Shown here: positions 43,486 through 53,466 of the stretch, piece after piece | How the letters are laid out: each line of letters starts with the position of its first letter | How positions within the stretch are numbered: position 1 is the stretch's first letter | NCBI RefSeq assembly: GCF_900129275.1 | Contig: NZ_FQUX01000002.1 | Span: 313,795 to 377,794, forward strand | DNA length: 64,000 nucleotides | From: Arenibacter palladensis | GTDB taxonomy: Bacteria; Bacteroidota; Bacteroidia; Flavobacteriales; Flavobacteriaceae | Reading direction: 5' to 3' | The notes under the pieces: model-generated | Seen by the model: the letters and a program-made list of their open reading frames with translations, nothing else | Database searches by the model: none | Told to the model about the DNA's origin: nothing | Program-made: the position numbers and the translations under genes

Positions 43486-44736
43486 ATGGATATACAATTA
43501 GAAAAGAAGAAAGGATTAAGGCCAAAGCACTACGGGTATATTGCTATTGGAGTTATCATGCTATTTATGGGTTGGAAAATGATAACGGCCAATACGGGCC
43601 ATACTTTTAGAACGGAAAAGGATAAATTGTCCATAGCAGAGGTGGTACAGGGAAAATTTGATGATTATATCACCATCAACGGTACGGTGGCCCCTATTGC
43701 TACCATATACATGGATGCCTACGAAGGGGGGCGTGTAACCGAAAAACTGATTGAGGAAGGGGCCATGGTACAAAAAGGGGATATTATCCTTAAACTGGAG
43801 AATATTGGTCTATATGAGCAAATATTGAACAGTGAAAGCAATTTGGCACTTAAGCAGAACGACCTAAGGTCTACCAAAATAACATTTGATTCCAGACAGG
43901 TTGAGGGTAGAAAATCTTTGGCCAACGCGCAGTACGATTTAACAAAATTGAAACGGAATTTTGAACAGAACCAGGAATTATACGATGATGAATTGATTTC
44001 AAAGGAGGAGTATTTAGTATCGAAAGAGAATTTTGAACTATCCCAAAAGCAATATGAAATAGTTAAACTACAGACCGAACATGACGATGAAATGCGCAGC
44101 ACCTCCTTGGCGGGATTGGATGCAGATCTGGAACGTATGCGCAAGACCCTTACTATGGTTTACGAACGCCTGGACCATTTGAACGTACGGGCACCTGCAG
44201 ATGGGCAATTGGGGTTTTTGGATGCCGAAATAGGACAGAATATAAGTCAAGGCCAACGTATTGGGCAAGTAAATGTACTCACAGATTATAAGATCGAGGC
44301 AGATATAGATGAACATTACATAGATCGTGTGAAACGCGATTTAAATGCAACTTTTGAGCGTAATGGAACAGAGCATACCCTGCGGTTGAGAAAGGTATAT
44401 CCTGAAGTGCGCAATGGCAAGTTCAAGATCGATTTGGTCTTTATAGGTGAAAAACCACAAAACATCCGTGCAGGGCAAAGTTATAATATAAAACTTCAGT
44501 TGGGCGAATCCAGTGATGCACTCTTGCTGCCCAAAGGAAGTTTTTTCCAAAGTACCGGGGGACAATGGATATTTGTGGTAAACCCGGATGGTAATGAGGC
44601 ATTGAAGCGGAATATAAGAATAGGAAAACAAAACTCCAGATATTATGAAGTGTTGGAAGGATTGGAGAATGGAGAAAAAGTAATCACCTCCAACTATGAT
44701 AGTTTTGGAGATGCCGATAATATAGTGCTGAAATAA
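43486..44736 (+). CDS. HlyD/MacA-type periplasmic adaptor
   Basis: A 416-residue membrane-fusion protein. One inner-membrane helix lies near residues 18-34 (GYIAIGVIMLFMGWKMI). The lipoyl-like halves are GTVAPIATIYMDAYEGGRVT and VRAPADGQLGFLDAEIGQNI, with a long coiled-coil hairpin between them (residues ~105-225). The C-terminal beta-barrel and membrane-proximal parts end in ALKRNIRIGKQNSRYYEVLE. It should connect the permeases to TolC. It is the only adaptor for five permeases in this operon, so it is either shared or assembled with one of them. Confidence 0.93.
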   Translation: MDIQLEKKKGLRPKHYGYIAIGVIMLFMGWKMITANTGHTFRTEKDKLSIAEVVQGKFDDYITINGTVAPIATIYMDAYEGGRVTEKLIEEGAMVQKGDIILKLENIGLYEQILNSESNLALKQNDLRSTKITFDSRQVEGRKSLANAQYDLTKLKRNFEQNQELYDDELISKEEYLVSKENFELSQKQYEIVKLQTEHDDEMRSTSLAGLDADLERMRKTLTMVYERLDHLNVRAPADGQLGFLDAEIGQNISQGQRIGQVNVLTDYKIEADIDEHYIDRVKRDLNATFERNGTEHTLRLRKVYPEVRNGKFKIDLVFIGEKPQNIRAGQSYNIKLQLGESSDALLLPKGSFFQSTGGQWIFVVNPDGNEALKRNIRIGKQNSRYYEVLEGLENGEKVITSNYDSFGDADNIVLK

Positions 44737-44884
44737 CTTCGGCTTGCCTCAGCTACCCAATTTGGAAAAAAGAACCTTGAGCGGAGACGAAAGGTGGTCT
44801 AGCAGAAAGAATAACGCTAAAAAAACTGTAACTAAAACGAAATATAGAAGTCTTTAATTATAACACTTAAAATCCAATCGAAGA

Positions 44885-45580
44885 ATGATACAAATACAAA
44901 ATCTAAAAAAAAGCTTTAGGACCGAAGAAGTGGAGACATTGGCCTTGAACAATGTAAACCTCAAGGTTCAGGAGGGCGAATTTGTAGCCATAATGGGACC
45001 TTCGGGTTGTGGTAAGTCTACCTTATTGAACATTATTGGTATGTTGGATAATCCTACCTCTGGAAGTTATCAATTCGCTAGCCATGAAGTGGGACACCTA
45101 AAGGAAAATCAACGTACCCAATTACGAAAAGGAAACCTGGGTTTTGTTTTCCAGAGTTTTAATTTGATAGATGAACTTACCGTCTTTGAAAATGTGGAAT
45201 TGCCATTGATCTATCTTAAAATGAATAAGAGTGAGCGCAAGCAAAAGGTAATGGCCGTATTGGAACGAATGAAAATAGCGCACAGGGAAAAGCATTTTCC
45301 ACAACAACTTTCTGGAGGTCAACAACAGCGTGTAGCAATTTCAAGGGCAGTGGTTACCAATCCCAAGTTGATCTTGGCAGATGAGCCAACAGGAAATTTG
45401 GACTCTAAAAACGGGATCGAAGTGATGAACCTATTAACAGAGTTGAATCAGGAAGGAACCACCATTGTGATGGTTACCCACTCGGACCGGGATTCTCACT
45501 ATGCGCACAGAGTGGTAAACTTATTTGATGGGCAGATTGCCACCGAAAGCCATAATAGGGCTATGGGGGCCTTGATGTAA
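44885..45580 (+). CDS. ABC transporter ATPase, MacB/LolD type (canonical)
   Basis: A 231-residue nucleotide-binding subunit with all motifs intact: Walker A G38-P-S-G-C-G-K-S-T46, Q-loop FVFQSFNL, signature LSGGQQQRV (142-150), Walker B KLILADEP (161-168), D-loop NLDS (171-174) and switch His199. It resembles MacB/LolD ATPases, which drive FtsX-type permeases without moving substrate through the membrane themselves. It follows the adaptor by 148 bases, where a short inverted repeat (ACCTT/AAGGT, 44774-44795) lies. It is the likely engine for most of the five permeases. Confidence 0.95.
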   Translation: MIQIQNLKKSFRTEEVETLALNNVNLKVQEGEFVAIMGPSGCGKSTLLNIIGMLDNPTSGSYQFASHEVGHLKENQRTQLRKGNLGFVFQSFNLIDELTVFENVELPLIYLKMNKSERKQKVMAVLERMKIAHREKHFPQQLSGGQQQRVAISRAVVTNPKLILADEPTGNLDSKNGIEVMNLLTELNQEGTTIVMVTHSDRDSHYAHRVVNLFDGQIATESHNRAMGALM

Positions 45581-45732
45581 AATACTAGGCTGTGCTAGGA
45601 AAGTTTAACTTATAAGAATAGGAAACCTACATGGTTTTGAAGCCTGGGAGGTTTATACAATATGCAATAAAGGAGTTTATTCATCAAAATCAATAGGAAC
45701 TGAACAAGTATCAGTGCCAAAAAACACTAATC

Positions 45733-48165
45733 ATGTTTAAAAATTACATTAAAATTGCATGGAGAAGCCTTAAAAGGCAGCCCTTTTTTGCATTTCTAAA
45801 TACGTTTGGTCTGGCCATTGGAATGGCCGGGGGACTGCTCATATCATTATACATCTACGATGAGATGAATTTTGATACCATGTTCCCTGAGGCCGATCGT
45901 ATTTATAGAATAAATACAGATATAAAATTTGGTGGAACGGAGAGTAAATCTGCACAAGTTTCAGCACCAATGGCTGCAGCAATGGAAAGCGATTTTTCCC
46001 AGGTTGAACTAACTACTAGATTTAGGAATTTGGGCAGTATGCTCCTTAGAAAGAGCAATACGGAAGCCAACATAAAGGAACAAAGTGCAACCTTTGTGGA
46101 TGCTACTTTCTTTGAGATGTTCGGTCTTGAACTGTTAGTTGGGGATGTGCAAACTGCCCTAAAAGAACCCAACACCTTAGTCCTGACCAAGACGGCAGCC
46201 CTAAAACATTTCGGATTAAAAAAAGCTGTAGGTCAAAGTTTGATATTGAACAACACCGATACCTATACTGTAACAGGCGTAATAGAGGATATGCCAGAGC
46301 GTTCATTTCTTAGAAATCACAATGTTTTTATGGCGATGGCAGGGAATGAAGATGCGCAAAATCAGGAATGGACCAGTCATAATTTTTTCACATTTATTAA
46401 GCTGATACCAGGTGCAGATATAGCCAATCTTCAGGAGCCCTTACAGTCCATGGTCGGTACATACATAATGCCGTATGTACAGACATTTCTGCCCGGTGTA
46501 ACCGAAGAACAGTTGGCGGCCTCTGGTAATTACCTGTATTATAACACCATAGCATTAAAGGATATACATCTGTATTCTAACAAAGACCATGAACTAAGTC
46601 CAAATAGTAGTATTCAAAATGTCTATATTCTTTCGTTCATTGGCTTGTTCTTGATATTATTGGCCAGTGTTAATTTTATGAACCTATCAACGGCACAGTC
46701 CCTTAAACGGGCAAAAGAAGTTGGTATTCGCAAAACTTTGGGGTCGGACAAATCTGCCTTGATACGGCAATTTTTGACCGAATCGGGTTTAATTTCCTTT
46801 ATCTCCCTTTTGTTTTGCTTGGGCATAGCAATAGTGGCCATCCCTTATTTTAATGCACTTTCCGGGAAGTCCATTTCCATACCGTTTACCAATCCCATTT
46901 TCTGGATTGCCTTATTTGTTGGTGCTACGGTTTTAGCACTCTTTTCTGGAATGTATCCTGCATTCTTTATGTCGCGTTTTGCACCGGTGAAGGTGCTTAA
47001 GGGGGCAGGAGCAACTAGTACTGGTGGAGGAAACATTAGAAGTTTACTTGTGGTATTTCAATTTGCTATTTCAATATTTTTAATAGTAAGCACTTTGGTA
47101 GTCTTTATGCAATTAAAGTTCATTCAAAGTAAAGATCTGGGTTTTACAAAAGATCAGGTTCTGATTGTTGATGATGTATATACATTGGGCGATAAAGCTA
47201 CCACTTTTAAGGAGCAGGTGGAACAACTTGGCCAAGTGGAAAGTGCAACGTTGAGCAGTTTTTTACCAACTCCATCCGTTCGAAGTAATACCTCCTTTTT
47301 TAAGGAAGGGGGGGCAACGGCGGAAAATTCCATAAATATGCAGATATGGAATGTTGACGATGATTATATCCCCACTATGAATATGGAAATCCTGGAGGGT
47401 AGGAATTTTGATAGACAGTTTGGTACCGACTCTACGGCTATGCTGATCAACGAGTCGGCGGTTGCCATTTTGGGAGTGAAGCCCAAAGAAGCCTTGGGAA
47501 TGCGAATTATTCGCAATTTTGAAAATGGGACTTCTAACAATTTTACAATTATTGGTGTCATCAAAGATTTTAATTATGAATCGCTCAGGGAAAATATTGG
47601 CGCCTTGAGTATGACTTTGGGAAGGTCTACCGGTTCTTTGGCCGTAAAACTTGAGGCTGGGAATTTTTCAAACTCGATTTCAAGTATTGAAGGAATATGG
47701 AACAAAGTCGCACCGGGGCAACCTTTCGACTATCGATTTATGGAGGACTCCTTTAATACCACCTATGAAGCAGAGCAGCAGTTAGGACGCATTTTCGTGA
47801 CCTTTACTATATTGTCCATTTTAATCGCATGCCTTGGATTGTTTGGCCTAGCGGCCTTCAATGCCCAAAAACGCACCAAGGAGATTGGCATCCGAAAAGT
47901 CCTTGGCGCCAGTATTGGCCAAATAACTTATCATCTTACGACCGACTTTCTAAAAATGGTAGGGGTAGCCATTATTGTTTCCCTGCCCGTTGGCTGGTAC
48001 TTAATGAACAAGTGGCTCGAGGATTTTACCTATAGAATAGAAATTAGTTGGTGGGTGTTTGTATTTGCAGCGCTAATAGCCCTCACCATAGCGGTACTAA
48101 CTGTAAGCTACCAAAGTATAAAGGCGGCCATAGCAAATCCAGTAAAAAGTTTACGTACAGAATAG
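45733..48165 (+). CDS. FtsX/MacB-type ABC permease 1
   Basis: An 810-residue permease of the duplicated Bacteroidota type: an N-terminal helix (~20-42), a periplasmic MacB_PCD domain (~45-285), three helices (~295-400), a linker helix, a second PCD (~430-670), and three more helices (~675-800). The two coupling helices that dock the ATPase read RAKEVGIRKTLG and RTKEIGIRKVLGAS, both canonical. It opens MFKNYIKIAWRSLKR and ends NPVKSLRTE, the signatures of this family. It belongs to the mechanotransmission class, which works with an adaptor and TolC to expel periplasmic substrates. It is the first of five paralogues. Confidence 0.93.
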   Translation: MFKNYIKIAWRSLKRQPFFAFLNTFGLAIGMAGGLLISLYIYDEMNFDTMFPEADRIYRINTDIKFGGTESKSAQVSAPMAAAMESDFSQVELTTRFRNLGSMLLRKSNTEANIKEQSATFVDATFFEMFGLELLVGDVQTALKEPNTLVLTKTAALKHFGLKKAVGQSLILNNTDTYTVTGVIEDMPERSFLRNHNVFMAMAGNEDAQNQEWTSHNFFTFIKLIPGADIANLQEPLQSMVGTYIMPYVQTFLPGVTEEQLAASGNYLYYNTIALKDIHLYSNKDHELSPNSSIQNVYILSFIGLFLILLASVNFMNLSTAQSLKRAKEVGIRKTLGSDKSALIRQFLTESGLISFISLLFCLGIAIVAIPYFNALSGKSISIPFTNPIFWIALFVGATVLALFSGMYPAFFMSRFAPVKVLKGAGATSTGGGNIRSLLVVFQFAISIFLIVSTLVVFMQLKFIQSKDLGFTKDQVLIVDDVYTLGDKATTFKEQVEQLGQVESATLSSFLPTPSVRSNTSFFKEGGATAENSINMQIWNVDDDYIPTMNMEILEGRNFDRQFGTDSTAMLINESAVAILGVKPKEALGMRIIRNFENGTSNNFTIIGVIKDFNYESLRENIGALSMTLGRSTGSLAVKLEAGNFSNSISSIEGIWNKVAPGQPFDYRFMEDSFNTTYEAEQQLGRIFVTFTILSILIACLGLFGLAAFNAQKRTKEIGIRKVLGASIGQITYHLTTDFLKMVGVAIIVSLPVGWYLMNKWLEDFTYRIEISWWVFVFAALIALTIAVLTVSYQSIKAAIANPVKSLRTE

Positions 48166-48248
48166 TTAATCGGAAAGAGGGAAGTATGATATATACAGTG
48201 ATAATTGAACAGTAAACAATGGATAGTGGATAGATAGTAATCAAAACT

Positions 48249-48270
48249 CATATCATCAATCAAATCAAAA
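48249..48270 (+). repeat. Leader repeat copy 1 (upstream of permease 2)
   Basis: A 22-base sequence beginning CATATCATC and ending TCAAATCAAAA, identical to 50875-50896. It stands eight bases before the ATG of permease 2. A degenerate version (ATCATCAATCAA) precedes permease 5 at about 55950. It is probably a duplicated 5' leader. Confidence 0.7.
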
Positions 48271-48278
48271 CGAAAATC

Positions 48279-50690
48279 ATGTTTAGGAATTATTTTAAAA
48301 TCGCTTGGCGAAATATCCAGAGAAATAAATTGCATTCCGCCATTCATATTTTTGGCTTGGCCATCGCTTTTTCCATTTGTATCCTTTTATTTTTGACGGC
48401 CTATTTTCATCTGAGTTTTGATTCTTTCCACAGGGATAAGCCCCAGCTGTTTAGAACTTCCCGCCTTATAAACAGTCCCCAGGGTACTGAAATGAGTTCC
48501 CAGATGCCATTGCCTGCCGCTGCTGCTTTAAGGACCGATATTCCGGAAGTGGAGGCTGCTATAGTGGTAAATATGGGGATGCCTGAAAATTTCTCATACG
48601 AGGAAAAAAATATTGAACGGGTGGTTGTTAGGACCGATCCCAATTTTTTTGATATGTTCAATTTTCCTGTACTTATTGGTAATGGTAGCACGGCACTTTC
48701 CGATTTTCAAGACATAGCTTTAAGCGAAACTACGGCCAAGGCCATTTTTGGGGAATCGGATCCCATAGGGAAGGAGCTAAAAATAGGCAGAGGCGAAGAC
48801 GTGGAATATTACACCGTAACGGCTGTGGTCAAAGACTGTCCAAATAATTCCAGTATTCGTTTTGATGCGGTAGCCCGCATCCAATCACTTCCCAATTATG
48901 CACAACTTCAAAATAATTGGGGCTCGAATGGATCCAGTGTTTTTGTTAAAATCTCCAAAAATAGTGATCTGCAAAAAGTTGCTATGAAACTGGAACCTTT
49001 TGTGGAAAAGTACTATCCCGATCAATTGGCCCAACTAAGGTCGGGTCGGTCGGATGTTCAGAAATCCTCCGAACTATTGAGCATAAACCTCACCAATATA
49101 AATGATATTCATTTTTCAGGGGAAAGGAGTTCTTCCAAGCTATTGGTATATGCCCTTATGTCTTTGGGGGCCTTTATTCTATTGATTGCCTGTTTTAATT
49201 TTGTAAACCTTAACATGGCCAATTCTTTTAAAAGAAGCCGTGAGCTGGGAGTAAGGAAGACTCTAGGGGCCTATAAGGGGCAACTTTTTATGCAGTTATG
49301 GGGAGAAGCATTGCTGCTCTATTTTGTTGGTTTTATGTTGGGATTGGGCCTAGCTTCCCAATTGATACCCGTCTTTAATGCTCAATTTGGAGGTGGTATT
49401 GAAATTTCAGCGCTATTCCAACCCACCTTTTTGGCAATTATGATAGGCGTCTTTTTACTGGTAACCCTGATTGCTGGGGGATACCCAGCTTTAAAAATGG
49501 CCAACTTTAGTTTGGTTGGCGTCTTAAAGGGCAAGATCTCCACCAAGAGACCAGGAGCGCTTCGCAATAGCTTGTTGGTAAGTCAGTTTGCCATTTCCAG
49601 CCTGTTAATCTGCATAAGTTGGATAGCAAGTCAACAACTGGATTTTTTAAGGGAAGTACCTATAGGTTTTGAAAAGGAGCAGGTTATAAGTATTCCTGTA
49701 GGTTTCCAACAAGATGGTAGAAAAATATTGGCGCGTATGCGGAACGAACTTCAAAACGATCCCAATATTGTTTCCATTACCGGGACAGGTGGTAATTTAG
49801 GAAGGGGCTTGGACAAGGTTACTGTCAGGTCGGTTGTAGGGTTCGATTATAAACAAAACCAGGTTTCGGCCGATTGGCTCTTGGCGGATTATGATTTTTT
49901 AAAGACTTTGCAAATTCCAATTATTAAGGGAAGGGATTTTGATCCTGCCTTTGCTACGGATACAATAAATGCGTTTGTGGTTACCGAAAGCTTTGTAAAG
50001 GCTATGGGAGAACCTGATCCCATTGGTAAATATTTTGGAGGGGAAGAAGCAGGATTGGGGAATAGGATTATAGGAGTAATACCAGATTTTAATGCCTATT
50101 CTCCGTCCGATAAATCATATCCAATTGCCATTCATCTATCCGCAACGGAACGCATAAATTATATTTTCCTAAAGGTTAAATCGGATAATCCACAGTTGGT
50201 GATGGAACATATCGCATTAGTTTGGGAAAAGCTTACGGATAATGCCCTCTTCAACGCTTCCTTTTTGGATGAGAATCTACAGGCCTGGTACGAGGGCGAA
50301 ATAGTTATGACCACAGTATTTAGTACTGCATCGGCCATAGCCATATTCCTTTCCTGTTTAGGCCTTTTCGCCATATCATTAATGGTCATAGAGTTGAGAA
50401 CCAAGGAAATAGGGATACGAAAAGTTATGGGGGCATCGGTGAAGAGTATTGTTGGTATGATATCAATTCACTTTGTAAAACTGGTATTGCTCAGTCTTTT
50501 AATTGCAGTCCCCTTGGCCTGGTATATCATGCAGATGTGGATCGAGAATTATGAATATCGTATATCCATCGATCCACTCATATTTTTGGGGGTGGGAGCT
50601 ATGGTAATAGCGGTGGCGTTATTTACGGTCAGTTTTCATACCATAAAAGCGGCCATTGTTAACCCGGTAAAAAGTTTACGAACGGAGTGA
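48279..50690 (+). CDS. FtsX/MacB-type ABC permease 2
   Basis: An 803-residue paralogue of permease 1 with the same eight-helix, two-PCD plan. It opens MFRNYFKIAWRNIQRNK. The coupling helices are RSRELGVRKTLGAY and RTKEIGIRKVMGAS, and the protein ends NPVKSLRTE. The sequence is clearly different in the periplasmic domains, so the substrate or partner is probably not the same. The leader upstream (48166-48278) contains imperfect CAGTAAACAATGGATAGT repeats of the kind scattered in flavobacterial intergenic DNA. Confidence 0.93.
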   Translation: MFRNYFKIAWRNIQRNKLHSAIHIFGLAIAFSICILLFLTAYFHLSFDSFHRDKPQLFRTSRLINSPQGTEMSSQMPLPAAAALRTDIPEVEAAIVVNMGMPENFSYEEKNIERVVVRTDPNFFDMFNFPVLIGNGSTALSDFQDIALSETTAKAIFGESDPIGKELKIGRGEDVEYYTVTAVVKDCPNNSSIRFDAVARIQSLPNYAQLQNNWGSNGSSVFVKISKNSDLQKVAMKLEPFVEKYYPDQLAQLRSGRSDVQKSSELLSINLTNINDIHFSGERSSSKLLVYALMSLGAFILLIACFNFVNLNMANSFKRSRELGVRKTLGAYKGQLFMQLWGEALLLYFVGFMLGLGLASQLIPVFNAQFGGGIEISALFQPTFLAIMIGVFLLVTLIAGGYPALKMANFSLVGVLKGKISTKRPGALRNSLLVSQFAISSLLICISWIASQQLDFLREVPIGFEKEQVISIPVGFQQDGRKILARMRNELQNDPNIVSITGTGGNLGRGLDKVTVRSVVGFDYKQNQVSADWLLADYDFLKTLQIPIIKGRDFDPAFATDTINAFVVTESFVKAMGEPDPIGKYFGGEEAGLGNRIIGVIPDFNAYSPSDKSYPIAIHLSATERINYIFLKVKSDNPQLVMEHIALVWEKLTDNALFNASFLDENLQAWYEGEIVMTTVFSTASAIAIFLSCLGLFAISLMVIELRTKEIGIRKVMGASVKSIVGMISIHFVKLVLLSLLIAVPLAWYIMQMWIENYEYRISIDPLIFLGVGAMVIAVALFTVSFHTIKAAIVNPVKSLRTE

Positions 50691-50874
50691 AAAAGGAAAC
50701 GGTTGTTAGTAGCCAGTGAACAGTGAACAAGGCGAACGAATTTGGCCAACGGTATTGAGTGTGGGGAAGGTGGCATAGAGGGCAGAAAATGGAAAGGGTG
50801 GTTCGATCAGTTCGCAGTTGATAGTAAAAATAAGTTGTATATAGTCGAAAGTGAACAACTAAAAGTTGAAAACA

Positions 50875-50896
50875 CATATCATCAATCAAATCAAAA
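50875..50896 (+). repeat. Leader repeat copy 2 (upstream of permease 3)
   Basis: Identical over 22 bases to 48249-48270; here nine bases before the ATG of permease 3. The longer gap before it (50691-50874) contains a GTGAACAGTGAACAAG tandem and related short repeats (for example GAACAACT, CAGTTGATAGT). Confidence 0.7.
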
Positions 50897-50905
50897 ACGC
50901 AAATC

Positions 50906-53305
50906 ATGTTTAAGAACTATTTAAAAATAGCTTGGAGGAACCTATGGAAAAATAAGGGCTATTCCGCAATAAATGTTGGCGGGCTTGCCTTGGGAATGGC
51001 GGTAACGCTCATAATTGGTCTATGGATCCAAGATGAACTTAGTCATAACAGCTATTTTAAAAACAAAGACAGTATTGCCCAAGTGTTCCAATCACAAACA
51101 TTTAACCAAGAAACCGGTACAGGCCCTGCGATACCCCGACCCTTGGAAAAAGTGTTACGAGACGGTTATGCAGATAACTTTAAGCATTTGGTGATGTCTT
51201 CTTGGAACATTTCCAGATATCTGCGATACAAAGAGAAAAGTCTTTCCAAAACAGGAAATTTTATGCAGCGGGAAGCTCCTGAAATGTTGGATTTAAAAAT
51301 TATAAAAGGGGAGAAAGATGGTTTGCGAGAACTAAATTCCGTAATGCTGTCCGAATCCGTCTCCCATGCACTTTTTGGTAATGAGGATCCTATTGGTAAA
51401 ACCTTAAAAGTAAACAATCAATACGATGTAATGGTGAGTGCGGTATATGAGGATATTCCTTTTAATAATTCATTTAATGATGTCGAATTCCTAATGCCGT
51501 GGGACAAAATGATCGCGACCCAAGAATGGATGAAGAATGCTGAAGATCAATGGGGAAATAACTCCTTTCAGATGTTCGTCCAGATTGCTGACAATTCTAC
51601 AATGGAAAAAGTTACCGAGGCCATTCTGAATGTGAAAAAAAATGCAAACGAGGATACGGCGGAATTCAATCCAAAAATATTTCTCTTTCCAATGAAAGAT
51701 TGGTACCTACGAGGCAATTTCGAAAACGGGGAGCAAGTTGGTGGGCGCATAAAATATGTGTGGTTATTCGGAATAATTGGGGCTTTTGTATTGCTATTGG
51801 CATGTATAAATTTCATGAACCTTAGTACGGCTAGGTCCGAAAAAAGGGCCAAGGAAGTGGGGATTCGAAAATCCATTGGCTCACAAAGAAATCAATTGAT
51901 CAACCAGTTTTTGAGTGAATCTTTCTTAGTGGTATTGTTTGCGTTTATTATTGCCGTGATAATAGTCTTATTGTCCATGAACGGATTCAATGATTTATCC
52001 AAGAAGGAAATTTCGTTCCCTTGGAACAGCACTAATTTTTGGGTTGTATCATTGGTGTTTATAACGATTACTGCTTTAGTGGCAGGTAGCTATCCGGCAC
52101 TTTATCTGTCTTCTTTTAGACCAGTGGATGTATTAAAAGGAACCTTCACATCCGGAAAATATGCCGGCTTGCCCAGAAAAATTTTGGTCGTACTGCAGTT
52201 TACTGTTTCCGTGGCCTTTATTATTGGAACCGTCATAGTAATGCAGCAGATCAATTATGCCAAAAACCGACCCGTGGGGTATGATAAAGCTGGCCTTGTT
52301 CAGATACCTACCTTCAGTCAAGATTTTGAAGGTAAATATGATTTAATGCGAAGCGAATTTTTAAATTCAGGTGCGGTAATCGAAATGTCGGCTTCCAGCA
52401 GTCCAACCACACAGATTTGGTCCAACCGCAGTGGATTTGATTGGGAGGGGAAGCCCGAAGGTTTTCAAGAAGATTTGGCATGGACCGAAGTAACTCCGGA
52501 ATACGTTAAGTCTTTGGGTATGAAAATTGTTGATGGTCGAGATTTTTCGAGGGAGTTCGCTACCGATTCAAACGCGGTATTGATCAATCGGACTGCAGTA
52601 AAATACATGGGCATCAAGGATCCAGTTGGCAAGTTTTTGAAAGATGATGATGAAGAAGATCCGGGTCCGCCATTAAAAATTATTGGTGTTGTAGAAGACA
52701 TGATTACGCAATCGCCATATGAACCTGTTAAGCAGGGTGTTTATGTTTTTGATAAACACGGCAATTCCAGTTTCTACAATTTAAGATTGAATCCAAATCA
52801 AAGTGCAAGTCAGAACATGGCGATTATTGAAAATGTGTTTAAAGAACATTTTCCTAGTCTTCCTTTTCAATATGATTTTGTGGATGATGAATATGGCGAA
52901 AAATTTGCTGCTGAAGAACGCATTGGAACCTTATCTGGAATTTTTACGGCCTTGGCCATATTAATAAGTTGTCTTGGCCTATTCGGACTCACATCATTTG
53001 TTGCGGAACAGCGTACCAAGGAAATTGGGGTCCGGAAGGTTCTAGGAGCCACAGTATTCAACGTGTGGAACATGCTTTCCAAAGATTTTTTAAAACTGGT
53101 AATCATTTCTTGTTTTATAGCCATACCTATTTCATACTACGTTATGAACGGTTGGCTGCAAGACTATCCATACCATGTAATCTTGGAGTGGTGGATCTTC
53201 GCTTTTGCCGTTATTGGATCGTTGGCGATTACAATATTAACCGTGAGTTTTCAGGCCATTAAAGCGGCTAATGCCAACCCGGTAAAAAGTTTGAGAACGG
53301 AATAA
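50906..53305 (+). CDS. FtsX/MacB-type ABC permease 3
   Basis: A 799-residue paralogue. It opens MFKNYLKIAWRNLWKNK. The coupling helices are RAKEVGIRKSIGSQ and RTKEIGVRKVLGAT, and it ends NPVKSLRTE. The helices and both periplasmic domains are in the usual places, and the gene is intact. Its leader shares an exact 22-base repeat with permease 2, so the two are probably the products of a fairly recent duplication that included the upstream region, even though the proteins have diverged. Confidence 0.93.
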   Translation: MFKNYLKIAWRNLWKNKGYSAINVGGLALGMAVTLIIGLWIQDELSHNSYFKNKDSIAQVFQSQTFNQETGTGPAIPRPLEKVLRDGYADNFKHLVMSSWNISRYLRYKEKSLSKTGNFMQREAPEMLDLKIIKGEKDGLRELNSVMLSESVSHALFGNEDPIGKTLKVNNQYDVMVSAVYEDIPFNNSFNDVEFLMPWDKMIATQEWMKNAEDQWGNNSFQMFVQIADNSTMEKVTEAILNVKKNANEDTAEFNPKIFLFPMKDWYLRGNFENGEQVGGRIKYVWLFGIIGAFVLLLACINFMNLSTARSEKRAKEVGIRKSIGSQRNQLINQFLSESFLVVLFAFIIAVIIVLLSMNGFNDLSKKEISFPWNSTNFWVVSLVFITITALVAGSYPALYLSSFRPVDVLKGTFTSGKYAGLPRKILVVLQFTVSVAFIIGTVIVMQQINYAKNRPVGYDKAGLVQIPTFSQDFEGKYDLMRSEFLNSGAVIEMSASSSPTTQIWSNRSGFDWEGKPEGFQEDLAWTEVTPEYVKSLGMKIVDGRDFSREFATDSNAVLINRTAVKYMGIKDPVGKFLKDDDEEDPGPPLKIIGVVEDMITQSPYEPVKQGVYVFDKHGNSSFYNLRLNPNQSASQNMAIIENVFKEHFPSLPFQYDFVDDEYGEKFAAEERIGTLSGIFTALAILISCLGLFGLTSFVAEQRTKEIGVRKVLGATVFNVWNMLSKDFLKLVIISCFIAIPISYYVMNGWLQDYPYHVILEWWIFAFAVIGSLAITILTVSFQAIKAANANPVKSLRTE

Positions 53306-53466
53306 TTAAGTAATCAGTAGAGCGATGGCAGTAGCAGTAAAGATTATCCTATATCTAAGAATATCCAATGATGTGCAATTGATACGAAGACATTAAAATT
53401 TAAATCAAAAACCGAACTGTTTCCCCGTCTACGGCGGGACTAAAGGGAGGACTAAAAACAGGAATC

